Assembly (NCBI GenBank): GCA_039986595.1
Contig: JBDWQJ010000004.1
Span: 868,001-932,000 of the forward strand
DNA: 64,000 nt
Source of the DNA: Lentilitoribacter sp039986595
GTDB lineage: Bacteria; Pseudomonadota; Alphaproteobacteria; Rhizobiales; Rhizobiaceae
Direction: 5' to 3'
Shown here: positions 35,365-44,416 of the stretch, one piece after another
Layout: the number at the start of each line of letters is the position of its first letter
Position numbering within the stretch: position 1 is the stretch's first letter
Notes under the pieces: model-generated
Told to the model about the DNA's origin: nothing
The model's input: the letters and a program-made list of their open reading frames with translations, nothing else
Databases searched by the model: none
Program-made: the position numbers and the translations under genes

Positions 35365-35385
35365 AATCAGTGACATTCACTGATT
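35365..35385. promoter_or_regulatory. Perfect 9-bp inverted repeat before the thioredoxin-domain gene
   Basis: AATCAGTGA (35365-35373) and TCACTGATT (35377-35385) are exact inverted copies around CAT. No U-run follows, so it looks like a repressor/activator dyad rather than a terminator. It lies 40 bp upstream of the ybbN-like start codon. Confidence 0.45.
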
Positions 35386-35424
35386 GAAATAAAATGCTTT
35401 GCCGCAAATAGACTGGAATATAAA

Positions 35425-36444
35425 ATGAATGATGATGATAATCCTTACGCTTATGGTTCTGGCGCACAATATCAGGGATCTGCATCATATGGTGCAACTA
35501 CCATGACCGGCGGAGCAACTGTCCCTCCGATGGCAGCAGCGGCACCGGTTGCGCAAGCGCCCGGCGAAATTATCAAAGACACAACGCTTAATGACTTTAA
35601 GGTTGATGTGATTGACCAGTCTGAGCATCAGCCAGTGATTGTTGATTTTTGGGCGCCATGGTGTGGACCGTGTAAGCAGCTAACACCTGTTATCGAAAAG
35701 GCGGTTCAAGAGGCCGGTGGAGCAGTTAAGCTTGTTAAGATGGATATTGAGAAATATCCAGATATTGCCAATCAAATGGGGGTTAAATCTATCCCAGCAG
35801 TTGTTGCGTTTTCCAATGGTCAACCAGTTGATGGATTTATGGGTGTTCAGCCTGAAGCGCAGATCAAAGAGTTTATCGCCAAATTATCAGCAGCCTCTCC
35901 GCAAGGCGGTATGCAAGATCAGATTGATCAAGTGCTCGATGCAGGTGATGCAGCGCTTGAACAAGGTGATTTTGAACAAGCCGCGCAAGCTTTTTCCATG
36001 GTTATGCAGCATGACAAAGGAAATAAGCGCGCTGTTGCAGGTATTGTAGACTGCATGTTGAAAACAGGTAGGGTTGATCAAGCCGCCGCGCTTTTGGAAA
36101 AATTGCCCGAAGAAGATAAATCTGCGGTTGAGATATCTGGTGCGATCAAGCGTGTGGAAATGGCGCAAGAGGTTGCCAAGCTTGGCGATCCAAATGCGTT
36201 GCAAGCGCGTATAGATAGTGATGAAAATGATCACGAAGCTCGTGCGGATTTAGCAAAGATTTTTGCAGCTCAAGGACAGCGCGATGAAGCGGTTGATGCG
36301 TTGATTTCGATCATGCGCAAAGACCGTGAATGGCAAGAAGATGGCGCGCGTAAAATGCTGTTGGATTTCTTTGAAGCGTGGGGTCCAGCTGACCCTGCAA
36401 GTTCTGCAGGTCGTCGCAAGCTATCGTCTATTTTGTTTTCGTAA
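35425..36444 (+). CDS. ybbN: Thioredoxin-domain co-chaperone, YbbN/CnoX family
   Basis: The 339-residue protein has a disordered N-terminal 50 residues, a thioredoxin domain with VDFWAPWCGPCKQ active site (both cysteines present), and a C-terminal TPR-like helical repeat region (residues 160-335: DQIDQVLDAGDAALEQGDFEQAAQAFSM...). CnoX-type proteins protect chaperone clients from oxidation. The CGPC site suggests redox activity. The LON-domain gene follows, a conserved alphaproteobacterial neighbourhood. Confidence 0.9.
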   Translation: MNDDDNPYAYGSGAQYQGSASYGATTMTGGATVPPMAAAAPVAQAPGEIIKDTTLNDFKVDVIDQSEHQPVIVDFWAPWCGPCKQLTPVIEKAVQEAGGAVKLVKMDIEKYPDIANQMGVKSIPAVVAFSNGQPVDGFMGVQPEAQIKEFIAKLSAASPQGGMQDQIDQVLDAGDAALEQGDFEQAAQAFSMVMQHDKGNKRAVAGIVDCMLKTGRVDQAAALLEKLPEEDKSAVEISGAIKRVEMAQEVAKLGDPNALQARIDSDENDHEARADLAKIFAAQGQRDEAVDALISIMRKDREWQEDGARKMLLDFFEAWGPADPASSAGRRKLSSILFS

Positions 36445-36525
36445 AATAAAAAAGGTGACGCATATTGTGTTACCTTTGTAACGGCCTATCATAATAGATA
36501 GCTGTTGGTGCGAAAGGCGTAAGAT

Positions 36526-37191
36526 ATGCAAGTTGGAAATATGCACTATTTGAAGGAAAGTGACCTGCCTAAAGAGGTAAGGCTATTTCCATTGTCAGGT
36601 GCTTTGTTGCTGCCTGGCAGCATCATGCCGCTGAATATATTTGAGCCTCGCTATTTAGAATTGTTCGATGATGCCATGGCGAACGATCGCATCGTTGCTA
36701 TGGTGCAGCCGAATTTTTTAAACAAAGCAAATACTCCGGTTGATGATCTTTGTAGTGTTGGCACGCTAGGGCGTATTATTTCAATCGCAGAGTCCGGTGA
36801 TGGTCGATATCTTATTTCACTGGGCGGTGTGTGCCGTTTTAGATTAAAAGAAGAGTTGAGCGTTAAAACGCCCTACCGTATTGCTAAGATCACGCCTTTC
36901 ATGACGGACATTGAAGAGAAAGACTTTGAGATGCCGGAAGCGAAGGTGGAGTTGCTTCAACATATGAGGAAATATGTTGATGATAATAATATTGAAGTCG
37001 ATTACGAAGATATTGAGCAGTTGCAAGTATCAGATCTTGTGAACTTATTGTCCGGTTTGCTTCCCTTTGATCTGGCTGAAAAGCAAGCTCTTTTAGAGGC
37101 TGATTTTGAGGTGCGCGTGCAAACGCTTATTGCGCTTTTAGAAATGGGCTATTCAAATGATGCATCTGATTCAAAACAAACTGTTCAGTAG
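36526..37191 (+). CDS. LON peptidase substrate-binding domain protein
   Basis: The 221-residue protein is a stand-alone LON N-terminal domain: VRLFPLSGALLLPGSIMPLNIFEPRYLELFDDAM near the N-terminus is diagnostic. No protease domain follows. Such proteins are probably protein-quality-control adaptors. An ATG at 36541 is an alternative start. The Trm112-like gene follows within 10 bp. Confidence 0.9.
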   Translation: MQVGNMHYLKESDLPKEVRLFPLSGALLLPGSIMPLNIFEPRYLELFDDAMANDRIVAMVQPNFLNKANTPVDDLCSVGTLGRIISIAESGDGRYLISLGGVCRFRLKEELSVKTPYRIAKITPFMTDIEEKDFEMPEAKVELLQHMRKYVDDNNIEVDYEDIEQLQVSDLVNLLSGLLPFDLAEKQALLEADFEVRVQTLIALLEMGYSNDASDSKQTVQ

Positions 37192-37200
37192 TGTGTGCAT

Positions 37201-37392
37201 ATGAATGATAAGAAAAACAAACAGCCTGATATTGATCCGCATCTGTTGCAGCTGCTTGTGTGTCCGCTAACTAAAGGCACTTTGTCATATGACAAGGATG
37301 CATCAGAGTTGATTTCGGAAAAGGCAAAGCTTGCATATCCAGTTCGCGATAATATCCCGATTATGCTGGTTTCAGAAGCGCGGCAATTATAG
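37201..37392 (+). CDS. Trm112 family small zinc protein
   Basis: The 63-residue protein contains the Trm112 motif DPHLLQLLVCPLTKGTLSYD and the C-terminal AYPVRDNIPIMLVSEAR. Trm112-like proteins stabilise methyltransferases in eukaryotes and are widespread in bacteria with unclear roles. ATG 37201 is preferred; GTG 37195 is in frame. Only one cysteine of the usual set is retained, as is common in bacterial members. Confidence 0.87.
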   Translation: MNDKKNKQPDIDPHLLQLLVCPLTKGTLSYDKDASELISEKAKLAYPVRDNIPIMLVSEARQL

Positions 37393-37403
37393 CTACGCTT
37401 AGT

Positions 37404-38636
37404 TTAAATCATCGTGCCTTTGAGTAGTTTTGGTCCTGATTGTTGTTGCAATCCGGCAGCTTGTTCAATGAAATAGTTTTTAAGTTTTGGCATGCGGTCA
37501 ACCAAGCCAAGCCCCAAATCTCGCAGGTGTCTGATCGGTGCAATGTCGTTTGAGAATAATCTGTTTAGCACATCGGTTGTTACACCCATCTGCACAGTGT
37601 CAAATCGGCGCCACATCTGATAGCGCTCCAGCGTGTTTTTAGAGCCGTAGTCCAGCCCTAAACGATCCGCATCAACGATTGTTTCAGCCAAAGCGGCTGC
37701 GCCTTTAAAGCCTAGATTTAAACCTTGTCCCGCAATGGGGTGAATGCCGTGAGCGGCATCGCCAACAAGTGCCAAACGATTTTGAACGTAGTCACGTGCC
37801 AAGGTTAAGCCGAGCGGGAAAGCTTTGCGTGCACCTTCTAGCTGGATCTCGCCAAGTTTATGCCCAAAGCGTCTTTCCAATTCCATTTCAAAAACCAGAT
37901 CATCACTTTCGATAAGCTTATTGGCAGCGTCTGTTTTTTCTGTCCAAACAAGAGAAGAGCGATTGCCAGTTAATGGCAGGATCGCAAATGGGCCGCTTGG
38001 CAAGAAGTGTTCTTCCGCCATGCCATGATGTTCTCGCTCATGGGCAACGGTTGTGACAATGCCGGATTGGCCATATTGCCAACGCATTGTTTTAATGCCA
38101 GCCATTTTGCGTATGCGAGAGTTCACGCCATCCGCTGCTATAAGCAGTTTTGCCTCAATAATATCGCCATTGGCGAGCGTTATTATTGCTTGGGTTTCGG
38201 TTTTGTTGAAATCAGTAACCGGGCTGCTTTGCAAGATTGGGATGTTCAATTCATCAGCTTTGTCGCGCAGCGCTTTGACCATTGAAAGATTGGGGATCAT
38301 ATGCGCAAAAGGTCTATCGCCTTCAATCGCGCCATCAAAGTTTAAGAAAACCGGCCTGATGGGATCGTTGACTTCAGAATCAGTGACGATCATTTTGTTG
38401 ATTGGTTGTGCGTCGGGTAAGATATCTTGCCATAGACCGAGCGCTGATAGCATGTTTTCTGCAGCAACTGCGATTGCGGAGGCGCGTGTGTCTTTTTTCC
38501 AAACGTCTTTGGGTGCTGCGTCTACAATGGTTATGTTTAAATGGGGAGAGGCGGCCTTGATGGCAACGGCTGTTGCAAGCCCAACATATCCTGCACCTGC
38601 GACAAGAATATCAACCTGTGTATGTTTATCTGACAT
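37404..38636 (-). CDS. UbiH/UbiF/VisC-family FAD monooxygenase (ubiquinone biosynthesis)
   Basis: The 410-residue flavoprotein has an N-terminal VAGAGYVGLATAVAIKAA dinucleotide site, the internal DG motif (LIAADGVNSRIRKMAG) and the FAD-binding GDAAHGIHPIAGQGLNLGF. It hydroxylates the quinone ring precursor. I chose ATG 38636 because GGAGAG precedes it; an upstream in-frame ATG at 38672 lacks one. Divergent from tesB. Confidence 0.9.
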   Translation of the reverse strand: MSDKHTQVDILVAGAGYVGLATAVAIKAASPHLNITIVDAAPKDVWKKDTRASAIAVAAENMLSALGLWQDILPDAQPINKMIVTDSEVNDPIRPVFLNFDGAIEGDRPFAHMIPNLSMVKALRDKADELNIPILQSSPVTDFNKTETQAIITLANGDIIEAKLLIAADGVNSRIRKMAGIKTMRWQYGQSGIVTTVAHEREHHGMAEEHFLPSGPFAILPLTGNRSSLVWTEKTDAANKLIESDDLVFEMELERRFGHKLGEIQLEGARKAFPLGLTLARDYVQNRLALVGDAAHGIHPIAGQGLNLGFKGAAALAETIVDADRLGLDYGSKNTLERYQMWRRFDTVQMGVTTDVLNRLFSNDIAPIRHLRDLGLGLVDRMPKLKNYFIEQAAGLQQQSGPKLLKGTMI

Positions 38637-38767
38637 GGTGCCACTCTCCAAAATCTGACGGCGTAAATGCATTGCAAATATTGTAAAAACGAATTCAGTT
38701 CCGTTTGCAATCTAGGAGTACTATATCGTAAGTCTGTGTAAGTTCGAAATCAATTTGTGGGTTCAAA

Positions 38768-39652
38768 ATGTCGCGTGACCGATCTTCAACAATGAAGAAG
38801 TTTTTAAACTGTCTGAATTTAGAAAACCAATCTGAAACCGAATTTTTAGCGCATACGCCTGATTTTGGCTGGCGCCGCATTTTTGGTGGTCAATTAATCG
38901 CCCAAGCAATTGTTGCTGCGCAAAGAACGGTTCAAAAAGATAAGAACATTCATTCGTTGCACTGTTATTTTTTACGTCCTGGGGATCCGGAAACTCCGGT
39001 ATTATATCGTGTGACGAAAGTGCGTGATGGCGCGAGTTTTAGTATGCGCATTGTTGATGGATATCAAAATGACCGTCAGATTTTTACGCTGCAATGTTCC
39101 TTTCATCGGTTTGAAGAGGGGTTGTCGCATCAATCTGATATGCCAAATGTTACCCCGCCTGAAGATCTTGATCTCCTGGATATGCTAAATAAATCTGCTG
39201 ATCAGGTAATCCGGCCACTTAAGGCTTATATCGATAAAGAGAGACCATTTGAGTTTCGGCCTGTTTCGGTTGATAGATATCTTAATGACGGTGCGCTTGA
39301 GCCGCATCAATCAGTTTGGCTCAATCTTGTGGGTGCTGTTAGCGAAGATGATCACGCTGAATATGATGTTGCCATGCTTGCTTATATTTCTGATGCGCTA
39401 CTCATCGACACAGCTTTATTCCCACACTCAACCAATATTTTTGATGGCTCCATTCAAGGAGCAAGTCTGGATCATGCTTTGTGGTTTCATAGGCCGTTTA
39501 AGCTTGATGATTGGGTGCTCTATCATATGGATAGTCCAAGTGCGGCGGGTTCACGCGGGCTTGCACACGGACAGGTTTACTCCAAAAAAGGTGAGCTTTT
39601 GGTGTCTGTTATGCAGGAAGGTTTGATTCGTAAACGTGCAAATGCACGTTAA
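38768..39652 (+). CDS. tesB: Acyl-CoA thioesterase II
   Basis: The 294-residue protein is a double hot-dog thioesterase with FGGQLIAQAIVAAQRTV and HSLHCYFLRPGDP near the N-terminus, and LDHALWFHRPF and GLAHGQVYSKKGELLVSVMQEGLIR near the C-terminus, all typical of TesB. It hydrolyses acyl-CoA to free acid and CoA. Its position upstream of glnK-amtB is typical of Rhizobiales. Confidence 0.93.
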   Translation: MSRDRSSTMKKFLNCLNLENQSETEFLAHTPDFGWRRIFGGQLIAQAIVAAQRTVQKDKNIHSLHCYFLRPGDPETPVLYRVTKVRDGASFSMRIVDGYQNDRQIFTLQCSFHRFEEGLSHQSDMPNVTPPEDLDLLDMLNKSADQVIRPLKAYIDKERPFEFRPVSVDRYLNDGALEPHQSVWLNLVGAVSEDDHAEYDVAMLAYISDALLIDTALFPHSTNIFDGSIQGASLDHALWFHRPFKLDDWVLYHMDSPSAAGSRGLAHGQVYSKKGELLVSVMQEGLIRKRANAR

Positions 39653-39785
39653 TTAGTCACATATTTTATTTTGCCTAATTTTTAACCACATAATGTGTGC
39701 CTAATATTTAGGCGAATACCGTATTTTTCCCATTAAAACAAAAATTCTCTTTTAAAACCAATTGATTAGTTAAGAAAAAGTAAAG

Positions 39786-39802
39786 TTGGCACGGCTTTTG
39801 AT
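39786..39802 (+). promoter_or_regulatory. Sigma-54 (RpoN) promoter of glnK-amtB
   Basis: TTGGCACG (39786-39793), four bases, then TTGAT (39798-39802) matches the -24/-12 consensus with GG-N10-GA, the only mismatch being A for C at -12. It lies about 90 bp before glnK, a gene pair known to be driven by NtrC/RpoN under nitrogen limitation. A clear NtrC dyad was not found by eye. Confidence 0.8.
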
Positions 39803-39890
39803 TCTATTAACGTAGCTGCGCGGTGATGTTGCCGCGTAGGTCGTTAGATGCAGTTTCATTACTGCGAGTAATCAAAGGACGGGAAACGAG

Positions 39891-40229
39891 ATGAAAATCG
39901 TTATGGCCATTATTAAGCCGTTTAAGTTGGATGAAGTGCGTGAAGCACTCACCTCAATCGGCATTCAGGGGTTAACAGTGACGGAAGTAAAGGGCTACGG
40001 TCGTCAAAAAGGGCACACTGAAATATATCGCGGCACAGAATATGCTGTGAGTTTCTTGCCGAAACTAAAAATTGAAATCGCGGTCGCAGCAGATGCTGTT
40101 GATGGCGCAATTGAAGCTATCTCATCTGCTGCCAAAACTGGCCAGATCGGTGATGGCAAAATCTTCACATATTCAATTGATCACGCAGTACGCATTCGTA
40201 CTGGTGAAACAGATGCAGAAGCCCTTTAA
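39891..40229 (+). CDS. glnK: Nitrogen regulatory protein P-II
   Basis: The 112-residue protein carries the P-II T-loop with the uridylylated tyrosine region (GRQKGHTEIYRGTEYAVSFLPKLKIE) and the C-terminal signature (GDGKIFTYSIDHAVRIRTGE). It binds ATP/ADP and 2-oxoglutarate and controls AmtB. AAAGGACGG before the start is a good ribosome binding site. The direct link to amtB and the sigma-54 promoter identify GlnK rather than GlnB. Confidence 0.95.
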   Translation: MKIVMAIIKPFKLDEVREALTSIGIQGLTVTEVKGYGRQKGHTEIYRGTEYAVSFLPKLKIEIAVAADAVDGAIEAISSAAKTGQIGDGKIFTYSIDHAVRIRTGETDAEAL

Positions 40230-40251
40230 GGCGCCTCAGGAGTTTATGACT

Positions 40252-41568
40252 ATGAAATCAATTAGTAAAAAATCGCTTCTTGCGATGACATTTGCGGGGC
40301 TGGCTGTGAGTTCAGTTCCTGCGCTTGCTCAAGATGCAGCGGCAAGTCCGTCGGCTGAAACAGCTTATATCTTCAACACATTGCTATTCCTTATCGGTGG
40401 CTTTCTAGTTATGTTCATGGCAGCTGGTTTTGCTATGCTGGAAGCTGGTTTGGTACGTTCTAAAAACGTTTCAATGCAGTGTTTGAAAAACATCGCTCTT
40501 TATTCAATTGCCGGCATCATGTTCTGGGCAATTGGTTATAACCTCATGTATGCTGGTGTTGACGGCGGTTATGCCGGTTCCATCGGCTGGGGTTATGGTT
40601 TTGACGCTGTAGGTGCTGACGCATTGGATACAGGATATTCAACAGCATCTGACTGGTTCTTCCAAATGGTGTTTGTTGCAACAACTGCTTCAATCGTTTC
40701 AGGTACAGTTGCAGAGCGTATCAAAGTTTGGCCTTTCCTAATCTTCACTGCTGTTCTTACCGGTATTCTTTATCCGATTACTGGTGCATGGACATGGGGT
40801 GGCGGCTGGTTGAGCGAAGCAGGTTTCTCTGATTTCGCTGGTTCAACAATCGTTCACTCAGTTGGTGGTTGGGCAGCTCTAACAGGCGCGATCATCCTAG
40901 GTGCTCGTAAAGGCAAATATGTTGATGGCCGTACAGTTCCGATGCCTGGTTCAAACATTGCGCTTGCAACATTGGGTACATTCATTCTTTGGCTCGGTTG
41001 GTTCGGCTTTAACGGCGCGTCTCAGCTTGCTATGGGCACAATCGGTGATGCTTCTGACGTATCTCGTATCTTCGCAAACACAAACCTAGCTGCTGCTGGT
41101 GGTGTTGTTGCTGCGGTTATCTTGACACAAATCATGTACAAGAAGATCGATGTAACAATGGCTCTTAACGGTGCACTTGCTGGTCTTGTTTCAATCACTG
41201 CTGAGCCTTTGGCTCCTTCAGGTGGCGCATCTATCCTTATCGGTGCTGTTGGTGGTGTGATCGTAGTATTTGCGGTTCCAATGCTCGACAAGTTCAAAAT
41301 CGATGATGTTGTCGGTGCTATCCCAGTTCACCTACTCGCTGGTATCTGGGGTACATTGGTTGTTCCAGTAACAAACACTGATGCAAACTTCGGTTCACAG
41401 ATCCTTGGTATCGTTGCAATGGGTGCGTTCACTATCGTGACATCAGCAATCGTCTGGTATGCATTGAAAGTCACAATCGGCCTTCGTGCTTCAGAAGAAG
41501 ATGAAATGATGGGTATGGATAAGGCTGAAGTTGGTATCGAAGCTTACCCAGAATTTAGCAAAGGCTAA
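40252..41568 (+). CDS. amtB: Ammonium transporter
   Basis: The 438-residue protein has a signal-like N-terminus (AMTFAGLAVSSVPALAQ), then the ammonium-channel fold with FAMLEAGLVRSKNV, a conserved SIVSGTVAERIKVWPF and the histidine-containing pore helices (IVHSVGGWAALTGA, HLLAGIWGTL). It sits in the inner membrane and is gated by GlnK. ATG 40252 is preferred because AGGAG (40238-40242) is nine bases upstream; ATG 40246 is too close. Confidence 0.95.
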   Translation: MKSISKKSLLAMTFAGLAVSSVPALAQDAAASPSAETAYIFNTLLFLIGGFLVMFMAAGFAMLEAGLVRSKNVSMQCLKNIALYSIAGIMFWAIGYNLMYAGVDGGYAGSIGWGYGFDAVGADALDTGYSTASDWFFQMVFVATTASIVSGTVAERIKVWPFLIFTAVLTGILYPITGAWTWGGGWLSEAGFSDFAGSTIVHSVGGWAALTGAIILGARKGKYVDGRTVPMPGSNIALATLGTFILWLGWFGFNGASQLAMGTIGDASDVSRIFANTNLAAAGGVVAAVILTQIMYKKIDVTMALNGALAGLVSITAEPLAPSGGASILIGAVGGVIVVFAVPMLDKFKIDDVVGAIPVHLLAGIWGTLVVPVTNTDANFGSQILGIVAMGAFTIVTSAIVWYALKVTIGLRASEEDEMMGMDKAEVGIEAYPEFSKG

Positions 41569-41641
41569 TTCGCCAATCGAAAGTAGGTTTGCTGTCCCTC
41601 CTCCTCCCTTTCCCAAAACAGCAAGTCTACGATCAAAAAAG

Positions 41642-41671
41642 AAGGGCTCGATTTTCATCGGGCCCTTTTTT
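41642..41671 (+). terminator. Rho-independent terminator of glnK-amtB
   Basis: GGGCTCGAT and ATCGGGCCC pair in a nine-bp stem (one G-T) around a short loop and are followed by TTTTTT. Confidence 0.9.
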
Positions 41672-41700
41672 GTTGCGTTGATCATTCTAAATCAAATGAA

Positions 41701-42135
41701 CTATGATTTTATTCGCCAATTGCCTGCGCGTCCGCCAACCAATATCCAATAAATAAAACCACCAGCCATCGCACTTACGATATAAGCAAGCGCATCGTTC
41801 TGGGCTGAAATAGATGCAAATGGGGAGAACAAAATTGCAATTGCGACAAGGCCGGCTGTCACTATGTAATAAAGCCAGTCCTTTATTGATTTGAGTTCAA
41901 AAATAAAAATGACAATAAAAGCGGGGACCCAAGCCAAGTTCGCAAATTGGAAGGTCAATGTGCCAACGGTTAGAATGAGCGCCAAGTAAACTTCAAAATC
42001 GTGATAGATCTCAAAATCCTGCAAGGTGATGAGCCCGGATAAGAATGCAAAGATGAGAGCTGCGGTTATACAAGCAACAAAATAGCCGAAGACAATGCCC
42101 ATAAACCGAATTATTAGGCGAACCAATTGTGTCAT
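41701..42135 (-). CDS. Small integral membrane protein, unknown function
   Basis: The 144-residue protein has about four hydrophobic helices (MGIVFGYFVACITAALIFAF; VYLALILTVGTLTFQFANLAWVPAFIVIFIF; YYIVTAGLVAIAILF; LAYIVSAMAGGFIYWILVGG). AAGGG precedes the ATG. It lies 20 bp after rlmN on the same strand and is probably co-transcribed. No functional clue beyond membrane location. Confidence 0.8.
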   Translation of the reverse strand: MTQLVRLIIRFMGIVFGYFVACITAALIFAFLSGLITLQDFEIYHDFEVYLALILTVGTLTFQFANLAWVPAFIVIFIFELKSIKDWLYYIVTAGLVAIAILFSPFASISAQNDALAYIVSAMAGGFIYWILVGGRAGNWRIKS

Positions 42136-42154
42136 TTAGATAACCCTTGGGTTT

Positions 42155-43405
42155 TTAGTTTTCGCCGTGGCCGGCAATCATGCTTGTTATCAATTGCGAT
42201 TCTAACGCTAAGCGCTCACTTTTTCTTAAACGCTCGGATTCAGATTTCAATTGACCGCAGGCTGCCAAAATATCGCGTCCGCGCGGGGTTCGGATAGGAG
42301 ATGCATATCCTGCTTGGTTGATAAAATCGGCGAACTTTTCAATTTGTTCCCAGTCAGAACACTCATATTCAGAACCCGGCCAAGGGTTGAATGGTATCAG
42401 ATTGATCTTAGCAGGAATATTTTTAAGCAAAATCACCAATTCCTTGGCATCTTGTAGGCTATCATTCACACCTTTGAGCATGACATATTCAAAGGTAATG
42501 CGGCGGGCATTATTAGCGCCTTTATAATTTCGGCAAGCATCCAGCAGTTCTTCTAAAGGGTATTTCTTATTAATTGGCACTAAGACATCGCGTAAATCAT
42601 CGCGCGTTGCATGAAGTGAGATCGCAAGCATCACACCAATCTCTTCGCCCGTTTTATAGATTTCAGGAACCACACCCGATGTTGAGAGTGTTACGCGGCG
42701 ACGCGATAGCGCAATGCCATCGCCATCAATTGCGATCAATAGCGCCTTTTTGACGTTCTCGAAATTGTAAAGCGGTTCGCCCATGCCCATCATGACAATA
42801 TTGGAAACTTTACGATCGCTTGATGGTATGATCCCGCCTGTAGGGGTATCTTTGTTTGGAAAATCTCCCAAGCGATCTCGTGCGACCAAAAGCTGAGCTA
42901 AGATTTCGCCAGAGGTTAGATTTCGCACCAATTTTTGTGTGCCAGTATGGCAAAATGTACATGTTAGTGTGCAGCCAACTTGGCTTGAAATACACAATGT
43001 GCCGCGGTCATCTTCTGGGATATAAACAGTTTCAACTTCAACAGGCTTGCCGGCGCCACCTGAAGGGAAACGCATAAGCCATTTTCGCGTTCCATCATTT
43101 GAAATTTGTTCTTCAATTATTTCTGGTCTGGAGATATCAAAGTGCGCCTCGAGCGTTTGCCTTAAGTCTTTGGAGACGTTATGCATGTCGGCAAAATCGG
43201 AAACGCCACGCACGTAAAACCAATGCCAAAGCTGGCTTGCGCGCATTTTTAGCTGTTTTTCTGCAATGCCAACAGATCTTAGTTCTTCAATCAACTCAGA
43301 TTTAGGAAGGCCAATCAGATGCCTTTTGCTGGTCGAACCTGCCTTTAATCGGTTGTCGACTTCAGTTCGGACGTCTTTATCGGTCAAATCAATGGAAATA
43401 GCCAT
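42155..43405 (-). CDS. rlmN: 23S rRNA (adenine2503-C2)-methyltransferase, dual specificity with tRNA
   Basis: The 416-residue radical SAM enzyme has the 4Fe-4S motif CTLTCTFCHTG, the MGMGEPLYNFENV block and the C-terminal ...GRDILAACGQL with the second catalytic cysteine. It methylates A2503 of 23S rRNA and A37 of some tRNAs. The fold and spacing match RlmN rather than Cfr. Confidence 0.96.
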   Translation of the reverse strand: MAISIDLTDKDVRTEVDNRLKAGSTSKRHLIGLPKSELIEELRSVGIAEKQLKMRASQLWHWFYVRGVSDFADMHNVSKDLRQTLEAHFDISRPEIIEEQISNDGTRKWLMRFPSGGAGKPVEVETVYIPEDDRGTLCISSQVGCTLTCTFCHTGTQKLVRNLTSGEILAQLLVARDRLGDFPNKDTPTGGIIPSSDRKVSNIVMMGMGEPLYNFENVKKALLIAIDGDGIALSRRRVTLSTSGVVPEIYKTGEEIGVMLAISLHATRDDLRDVLVPINKKYPLEELLDACRNYKGANNARRITFEYVMLKGVNDSLQDAKELVILLKNIPAKINLIPFNPWPGSEYECSDWEQIEKFADFINQAGYASPIRTPRGRDILAACGQLKSESERLRKSERLALESQLITSMIAGHGEN

Positions 43406-43507
43406 TGTTGTCTATGCCTTTGTAATTTCATGGTTGGTGCTCAGATAACATCAAATTGCTGAACCGTCACGATATATTCTTAAAACCAATCAAAACACTA
43501 TGACAGC

Positions 43508-43531
43508 AAAAAAGGCCGGTAAACCGGCCTC
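43508..43531 (-). terminator. Rho-independent terminator of the ialB-type gene
   Basis: On the minus strand GGCCGGT-TT-ACCGGCC is followed by TTTTTT, about 30 bp after the stop codon. Confidence 0.88.
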
Positions 43532-43561
43532 ATTGAAATCTCAGCAATGTTTATTGCATGC

Positions 43562-44095
43562 TTAGCTGCAACTTGAAATGTTTTTTAATGCAGCCGTTAT
43601 ACCTGATAGTGAGAAGCTGTAGTCGCGATTATTGCCATTTCTTGATGACACGACTTGCACCGTTGCAGAACTTCCCGCACGAAGAGCTGCAACAAATGCT
43701 GGTCCTTCGGCAGCATTTTCAATATGAGCTACCTTGCCACGTGAAATGAACTGGAAGTTTTTGTCGCCAACCTGCACTTTAACTTTAGAATCTTGACGAA
43801 GCTTATAACTCATCATGACCTGCGGTTCGTAAACAACATTTTGACCAACACGTTGTGCAACGAGCAAATAATTCTGCCCGTGGGATAATGTGCGGCCTTC
43901 TTCAGACAGTGGCGCTGCCGTTTTATGCGGTGATAAAACGTAACACACTTTTCCGTTTGCTGATTGATAGGAATAAGCACCCCAGGCGTTGAACTCTTGA
44001 ATGAGTGCTGGCGTTTGCGCATTTGCGACCATTGGGCTCATACATGCAAACACAGCACCTAGAGCCAACGTAATTTTCATTTTTTTACTAAACAT
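43562..44095 (-). CDS. Invasion-associated locus B (IalB) family protein
   Basis: From ATG 44095 the product is 177 residues with a signal peptide (MKITLALGAVFACMSPMVANA) and the IalB fold (FNAWGAYSYQSANGKVCYVLSPH...GRGKVAHIENAAEGPAFVAALRAGS). IalB-family proteins are periplasmic or outer-membrane associated and widespread in Rhizobiales; their molecular function is poorly known. In-frame ATGs at 44122 and 44128 have a GAGGGGG nearby and are possible starts. Confidence 0.87.
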   Translation of the reverse strand: MFSKKMKITLALGAVFACMSPMVANAQTPALIQEFNAWGAYSYQSANGKVCYVLSPHKTAAPLSEEGRTLSHGQNYLLVAQRVGQNVVYEPQVMMSYKLRQDSKVKVQVGDKNFQFISRGKVAHIENAAEGPAFVAALRAGSSATVQVVSSRNGNNRDYSFSLSGITAALKNISSCS

Positions 44096-44416
44096 AGCGA
44101 TGATCTCTTTCGTCAAAAACATTGTCATCCCCCTCACTTTGTATACCCTTGGCGCCGGATCGGCAGTGTCGACTAAAACCGCTCTGTCGCCTTGTCCCAT
44201 TTTGCAACAATTGTAGTTACCAAACCGTCAACAAGTAACAAACAATTCAAATTTTGAGATTTTTTTTCGATTAACCAGTAATTTCAGCCCATTAGCCCTT
44301 TTATTATGAATAAATTTCGGCAATAGTTTGGCAGCAATGTTCGCATCAATTGTAAAAATCGAAACTGCGGTCGATTTTGGTGGGGGCAAATAAGAATAAA
44401 AAGAGGATTATTGTGA

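Noticed and set aside
38053..38658. 201-codon plus-strand open frame
   Set aside because: Antisense to the UbiH-family gene; no supporting signal.
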